From Halovenus salina (GTDB lineage Archaea > Halobacteriota > Halobacteria > Halobacteriales > Haloarculaceae): a stretch of DNA of 64,000 bases. The notes below the pieces were generated by a model. The model saw only the letters and a program-made list of their open reading frames with translations. It searched no databases and had not been told where the DNA came from. The stretch lies in contig NZ_CP112972.1 in assembly GCF_026410925.1 (NCBI RefSeq), forward strand, positions 1,488,001-1,552,000, given 5' to 3'. Shown here piece by piece: positions 59,822-64,000 of this stretch. The first letter of the stretch is position 1. Every line of letters begins with the position of its first letter. A program made the position numbers and the translations under genes.

Positions 59822-59898
59822 TCGTTTCAATTGCGTGACCCGAATCTGCCGAAACAGGAGAGGCTAAGTACGTCGGGGAGAACCACAGCACAACTCCG

Positions 59899-61125
59899 AT
59901 GAGTCTGAACGCCAACGACAGGGCGATTGCGGGGTTCACGATGACCGGTCACGCGCTTGTTCACTGGTTCGAGACCTCGATTCCCATCTTTCTGGTCGTC
60001 TGGCTCGCTGAGTTCGACGTTGCTGTTGGCCTGTTTGGAATTATTGTGGCGCTCGGGTACGCGCCTTTTGGCCTCGGTGCGCTTCCGGGGGGTGTGCTCG
60101 CAGACCGGTACGGCACAAAACGACTCATCGTCCTCTGTCTGGCCGGCATGAGCGGTGCCTTCCTCCTGTTGGCGCTCGCGAACTCGATCTACGCCATCGG
60201 CGGCGGGCTCGTGCTCTGGGGGGTCGCCGCAAGCGTCTACCACCCCGCCGGTCTCTCGCTCATCTCGACGGGCGTCAGCGAGCGCGGGACGGTCTTTGCC
60301 TACCACGGCATCGCCGGCAACATCGGTATCGCGCTGGGACCCTTTGTTGCAGCGACGCTGCTCATCTTCTACGACTGGGAACTCGTCGCTGCCGGGCTGG
60401 CGATTCCGGGCCTTTTAGCGGCCGCCTACGGCCTCTCTGCGGATTTCGACCCCATCGCCGCGGCCGACGAACTCGACGAGGAGACCGAGGAGACGCCGTC
60501 CTCGCTGGCGGATATCCTCGCCAGCTCGCGGGCGCTGTTTGCCAGTGCCTTTGCTGTCGTCTTCCTTATCGTCTCCTTCGAGGGGCTGTTCTACCGCGGC
60601 ATGTTGACGTACCTCCCCGAGATTCTCCAGGACCTGCCCGTGCTCGTCGACTTCGACCCCGGCCCTGCGCTCGAAGGCATCGAGCCCGGCGACTACATCT
60701 ACGTCGGTCTGCTTGTCGTCGGCATGGGAGGCCAGTACGCCGGCGGGAAAGCCACCGACAGCGTCCGTCCCGAGCGTGGCATCGTCGGTATCTTCGCGGT
60801 GCTCGCAGTGCTCGCACTCGTCTTTGTCCCAGTTTCGGAGCTTGGCCTTGGGCCGCTTGTGGTGTTGTGTGGCGTCATCGGCTTTTTCCTGTTCGCCATT
60901 CAGCCCTTCTACCAGGAGGCCGTCGCCGTCTACACACCGCCGGACGGTCGGGGACTATCCTATGGCTACACCTACCTCGGCGAGTTCGGCTTCGGCTCGG
61001 CCTCGATTGCAGTCGGGGGGTTCCTGCTTGGTTCGTTCGAGCTTGCGGTCTTTTTCAGTGTGCTGTCTGCGTTCGCGCTCGTCGGAGCCGGCCTGGCGGC
61101 CGTTCTCTGGGCCCGGTATCGATAG
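59899..61125 (+). CDS. MFS transporter
   Basis: Major-facilitator carrier of 408 residues with about twelve helices in two halves. GGVLADRYGTKRLIVLC between helices 2 and 3 is the MFS A-motif, and GGQYAGGKATDSVRPERG is its counterpart in half 2. A long acidic loop (FDPIAAADELDEETEETP) joins the halves. The substrate is unknown. Confidence 0.92.
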   Translation: MSLNANDRAIAGFTMTGHALVHWFETSIPIFLVVWLAEFDVAVGLFGIIVALGYAPFGLGALPGGVLADRYGTKRLIVLCLAGMSGAFLLLALANSIYAIGGGLVLWGVAASVYHPAGLSLISTGVSERGTVFAYHGIAGNIGIALGPFVAATLLIFYDWELVAAGLAIPGLLAAAYGLSADFDPIAAADELDEETEETPSSLADILASSRALFASAFAVVFLIVSFEGLFYRGMLTYLPEILQDLPVLVDFDPGPALEGIEPGDYIYVGLLVVGMGGQYAGGKATDSVRPERGIVGIFAVLAVLALVFVPVSELGLGPLVVLCGVIGFFLFAIQPFYQEAVAVYTPPDGRGLSYGYTYLGEFGFGSASIAVGGFLLGSFELAVFFSVLSAFALVGAGLAAVLWARYR

Positions 61126-61281
61126 CTTCAGCGTGAGTGGCGACGAGCGCGTGTGGCAGAGCTGCCCGTCGCCGCGTTCGTGATACGGCCCTGGTGGACT
61201 GTCGAGAGAGAGTCGACAACAGTCGGGCCACGAACTGGTAGCCTCCGCCACATTCTTCAATCGGCTCGTAACAGAGTCTGT

Positions 61282-61650
61282 ATGAGCTACATTGTTCACG
61301 CCCTCTCACGAGCGGACTGGGAGACGTTCAGCGAGCAAGGCGAGCACCGCCCACGTTCACTCGACGAGGAGGGGTTCGTTCACTGTTCGAAACTCGGTCA
61401 GATTGGGCTCGTCGCCGACTACAACCACGCCGACGAAGACGAGCTGGTGCTTGCGTTACTGGACGAGTCGCGCCTCAACCTACCGGTTCGATACGAGAGC
61501 GAAGACGGCGAAAGCGCGTTCCCACACGTCTATGGGCCCCTCTCTCTGGATGCGGTCGTCGAGACGTTCCCGTTCGAACAGGATGAAACCGGGTTCCGCC
61601 TTCCGGAACAGCTACTGAACGAGCGGTTCACTTCTCCCGAATCGGAATGA
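61282..61650 (+). CDS. DUF952-family protein
   Basis: A 122-residue protein with the DUF952 pattern: MSYIVHALSRADWETF (where many have a KI-W start), then GFVHCSKLGQI, a central helix, FPHVYGPLSLDAVVETFPFEQDETGFRLP. Members are small single-domain proteins of unknown function. The ATG at 61282 is preferred to the longer frame. Confidence 0.85.
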   Translation: MSYIVHALSRADWETFSEQGEHRPRSLDEEGFVHCSKLGQIGLVADYNHADEDELVLALLDESRLNLPVRYESEDGESAFPHVYGPLSLDAVVETFPFEQDETGFRLPEQLLNERFTSPESE

Positions 61651-61730
61651 GCGCGTCACAGACAGACTGAACTCCCGCTATCACCCAGTCGCCGACGAAC
61701 CTATTTGTCAGCGCGGGTCGAACAGCCGGT

Positions 61731-61970
61731 ATGGTCGGGTTCGCTATCTCGGTCTCCGGTCCGTTCGCCCTCCTGCTCGCGGCACTCGGCGCGGTCTGGA
61801 TATATCAGGACGCGACAAAACGAAAGATGGGCACGGCAGACATGTGGGCCGTCGGCTTCTTCGTCGGTTTCTTCGTGCCGCCACTACTCGGTGCCGTCGC
61901 CGTGTTCGCCTACTACCTCCAGAAGCGCGAGCCGAGATATCCCGGCCCTCAGCGGGTGCCCGAGCGGTGA
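61731..61970 (+). CDS. Small membrane protein with two helices
   Basis: A 79-residue protein: ISVSGPFALLLAALGAVWIYQDATKRKMGTADMWAVGFFVGFFVPPLLGAVAVFAYYLQKREP. The YQDATKR loop after helix 1 is similar to that of small putative regulators in haloarchaea, but I name no family. Its end lies 3 bases before the stop of the convergent acyl-CoA dehydrogenase. Confidence 0.65.
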   Translation: MVGFAISVSGPFALLLAALGAVWIYQDATKRKMGTADMWAVGFFVGFFVPPLLGAVAVFAYYLQKREPRYPGPQRVPER

Positions 61971-61973
61971 CGG

Positions 61974-63098
61974 TCACTCGCCCATGTGGCGGGCGATGAT
62001 GTCCTTCTGGATTTCCGAGGTTCCCTCGTAGATGGTCGTAATCTTGGCGTCGCGGTAGTAGCGTTCCACGTCGAAGTCCTTGGTGAAGCCGTAGCCGCCG
62101 TGTATCTGGACGGCCTCCTCGGCCACGTCGACGGCGGTCTCGCTGGCGAAATACTTCGCCATTGAGGCGGCCTGGGCAGCGATGCCGTCTTCGTTCTGGC
62201 GGGCGGCGTCCCGGGTGAGCAGGCGGGCAGCCTGGACGTTCGTCTGCATGTCGGCGAGCTTGTGGGCGATAGCTTGGTGGTCGGCAATCTGTGTGCCGAA
62301 CTGCTCGCGCTCGTGGGCGTACTCGACGGAGTCGTCGAGGGCCGCCTGTGCGAGGCCGACGGCCTGGCTGGCGATGGCGATGCGGCCGCCGGTGAGAATC
62401 GAGAACGCGGCCTTTAGTCCCCGCCCAACCTCAGTCAGGCGGTACTCCTCGGGGATGCGGGCGTCGTCGAAGATGAGCGTCGTCGTGTCGCTGGCCCGGA
62501 GTCCCAGCTTGTCCTCCTTTTTGCCGACCTCGACGCCCTCTGTATCCATCGGAACCAGAAACTGCGTCACCGTGTCGGGGTCGTCGCGGTCGGTCTTGGC
62601 AAAGAGGATGACGACGCCGGCGCGGGTTCCGTTGGTTATCCACTGTTTTTTTCCGTCGATGACGTACTCGTCCCCCTCGTGACGGGCCTCGGTCGTCATC
62701 GCGGCGGGGTTCGAGCCGGCGTGGGGCTCCGAGAGCGCAAAGGCCCCGACAGGGCGTCCCTCGTTCATCTCGGGCAGCCATTCCTCTCTGTGTTCCTCGG
62801 AGCCAAACTCCGCGATACAGGAGGTGGCGAGACAATGGACCGAGAGCGCGGTCGCGAGCGAGAGATGCCCACGGGCGAGTTCTTCGTTGATGATGCTGTA
62901 GGTGACCTCGTCGGCGTCGAAGCCGTCGTACTCCTCGGGGACGGTCAGCCCGGCGAAGCCGAGTTTCGCGAGTTCGTCCCAGACGCCCTCGGGGAAGGTT
63001 TGGGTCTCGTCAGCCTCGTCGACCACATCGGCGACCTCCGCCGCGACGAAGTCGCGAATCGTCTCCTGAATCATCTCCTGTTCGGCTGTCAGTTCCAT
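61974..63098 (-). CDS. Acyl-CoA dehydrogenase
   Basis: FAD-dependent acyl-CoA dehydrogenase of 374 residues. The three-domain pattern is complete: MIQETIRDFVAAEVAD, then AFALSEPHAGSNPAAM (FAD and substrate), YVIDGKKQWITNGTRAGV, and the C-terminal IYEGTSEIQKDIIARH, in which the Glu of YEG is the catalytic base of the short- and medium-chain class. It desaturates acyl-CoA with electrons to ETF. Chain specificity is unknown; together with the acyl-CoA synthetase at 14291 it points to acyl-CoA catabolism but is not linked in position. Confidence 0.95.
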   Translation of the reverse strand: MELTAEQEMIQETIRDFVAAEVADVVDEADETQTFPEGVWDELAKLGFAGLTVPEEYDGFDADEVTYSIINEELARGHLSLATALSVHCLATSCIAEFGSEEHREEWLPEMNEGRPVGAFALSEPHAGSNPAAMTTEARHEGDEYVIDGKKQWITNGTRAGVVILFAKTDRDDPDTVTQFLVPMDTEGVEVGKKEDKLGLRASDTTTLIFDDARIPEEYRLTEVGRGLKAAFSILTGGRIAIASQAVGLAQAALDDSVEYAHEREQFGTQIADHQAIAHKLADMQTNVQAARLLTRDAARQNEDGIAAQAASMAKYFASETAVDVAEEAVQIHGGYGFTKDFDVERYYRDAKITTIYEGTSEIQKDIIARHMGE

Positions 63099-63160
63099 AG
63101 TTGAGAGTAGGACGCCCGGGTAGTAAACGCTGTTACTTGTCGCTCACTGCCGTCCTTGTG

Positions 63161-63484
63161 TCAGTCCTCGTCAAGGCCGAAGACGTCCCTGAGTTCGCCC
63201 TCGATTTCCTCGACGTACCGGTCGAGGGTGGTGTCGAGTTTCTCCTCGTCGACGACGACGCCCTGGAGTCGACCGGCTGGGTCCTCGGGCAGTTCGATAC
63301 GGAACTGCCCCTCTCCCTCGTAGAAGGGCTCGCTCTCGGCGAGAATTCCCTGGTCGATGGCGTGGATTAGTTCCGAGTCGTAAGCGTCGTTCATCGTCTC
63401 GAAGGCCTGCTTGTAGGCCCGCTGGAGTTCGGTGAAGTAGTTCGCGTACTTGTCCTCGAATTTCTCGGGGTCGAAATCGGTCAT
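63161..63484 (-). CDS. Small soluble protein, DUF5783-like
   Basis: A 107-residue protein: MTDFDPEKFEDKYANYFTELQRAYKQAFETMNDAYDSELIHAIDQGILAESEPFYEGEGQFRIELPEDPAGRLQGVVVDEEKLDTTLDRYVEEIEGELRDVF. The N-terminal helical pair and C-terminal strand pair match a haloarchaeal family I remember as DUF5783. The function is unknown. Confidence 0.75.
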   Translation of the reverse strand: MTDFDPEKFEDKYANYFTELQRAYKQAFETMNDAYDSELIHAIDQGILAESEPFYEGEGQFRIELPEDPAGRLQGVVVDEEKLDTTLDRYVEEIEGELRDVFGLDED

Positions 63485-63779
63485 CGGGAGAGGATAGCGG
63501 ACCGACGTTCAAATTCCTGCCGTTTGGGCGAACGTATTACGTGACGGTTCCGCGGCTGTCGCTGAACCATCTGCTCGATTGGCGTGGGGACTGACCGCTG
63601 CCGAAACTACTTGATTGAAATGATATTGGATCTGGTATGCAAGATGGAGTGCGCGTATCTTGCACGGCAACCGACTCAGTTTTGCTAGCTTATCTCCCTA
63701 ATACGCAGGTATCATAGTGACTCGATCTTGTCGGCCCGATGTGCCATACATTCAAACTCACTGCGAATCAAGCCTACAT
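63485..63779. other. 295-base gap without a gene
   Basis: No frame here is convincing. The stretch is more AT-rich toward 63700-63779, as expected for the promoter of the following gene. No repeat or RNA structure was noticed. Confidence 0.5.
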
Positions 63780-64000
63780 ATGAATCAATCCAATACGCCT
63801 CAAGCGGGGTTTATTGACCCGGACGGGGGCAACGCTGCGGCTGTTCGGGACCTTGCTGAGGGAGTCCTCGATCAACTCATAGGGCAACTCGAGTGGCAAA
63901 CGACCGGTCACCGTTACCGGAGAATTCATCGGCTCCATCGGGTGCGATTCCAGACTCTTCGCGGTCCCAGAGTGATCTACTGGACGATATAGAGACAATA
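63780..64000 (+). pseudogene. Start of a possible PLP-dependent decarboxylase, frame broken, runs off the edge
   Basis: From the ATG at 63780 the first about 36 codons read MNQSNTPQAGFIDPDGGNAAAVRDLAEGVLDQLI, like the N-terminal helix of group II PLP decarboxylases. After about 63890-63899 the better protein continues in another frame (NDRSPLPENSSAPSGAIPDSSRSQSDLLDDIETI to the edge), while the first frame stops at 63990. A one-base change or assembly error would explain this. The family link is an inference from a short stretch. Confidence 0.35.

Overview
The window is a piece of a halophilic archaeal (class Halobacteria) chromosome. The signs are high GC with strongly acidic proteins, Tat lipoprotein signals (RR motif followed by a lipobox Cys) on every extracytoplasmic binding protein, many start codons lying about 25-30 nt downstream of a TATA-like box with no Shine-Dalgarno (leaderless transcripts), a Bat-type HTH regulator, amphi-Trp/DUF1508 proteins and a type I isopentenyl diphosphate isomerase. 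I found no rRNA, tRNA or CRISPR array, and the genus cannot be fixed from the sequence.

Layout. 0-2 kb: end of a membrane protein, a MoxR ATPase and an SDR. 2-6.9 kb: branched-chain-amino-acid-type ABC system 1 (binding protein, LivH, LivM, LivG, LivF). 6.9-17.3 kb: glyoxalase-like protein, a very large RND exporter, an amphi-Trp/DUF1508 fusion, an APC permease with a TrkA-like partner, an acyl-CoA synthetase divergent from a Bat-HTH regulator, and an acetyltransferase. 17.5-22.8 kb: ABC system 2 in one tightly overlapping operon. 22.9-33.7 kb: small membrane and zinc-ribbon proteins, a COG0523 metal GTPase, an ArsA-type ATPase, CstA, a hydrolase, Idi, two uncharacterised proteins behind iron-box-like palindromes, and a TctA-type permease.

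33.9-42.5 kb is a coherent catabolic block. ABC system 3 is split into two convergent arms: ATPases on the plus strand, permeases on the minus strand. Beyond the permeases lie a copper (TPQ) amine oxidase, an aldehyde dehydrogenase and a Liv-type binding protein. The simplest reading is uptake of an amine, or of an amino acid that yields one, followed by oxidative deamination to an aldehyde and oxidation to the acid. 42.6-45.7 kb is a scarred island: an iron-siderophore-type binding protein plus a thioredoxin-reductase-like flavoprotein behind two DtxR-like palindromes, bordered by fragments of IS5-type transposases and by fragments duplicated from genes at 48.5 kb and 33.7 kb.

46-64 kb: NSS sodium symporter, an AstE/AspA-family protein, CAP-domain protein, DUF3179, a PQQ-propeller lipoprotein, a wHTH/PemK toxin-antitoxin pair, a sugar-nucleotide epimerase, a 40-residue zinc-finger microprotein, an S9 peptidase, UPF0145, DUF2797, MFS transporter, DUF952, acyl-CoA dehydrogenase, a DUF5783-like protein and, at the edge, what looks like the frame-broken start of a PLP-dependent decarboxylase.

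The most interesting signals are the paired palindromes placed identically in front of the iron-binding-protein gene and in front of an uncharacterised gene pair 13 kb away, the amine-utilisation block with its own candidate operators, and the IS-bordered iron island. Family names are assigned from motif recognition without database searches.
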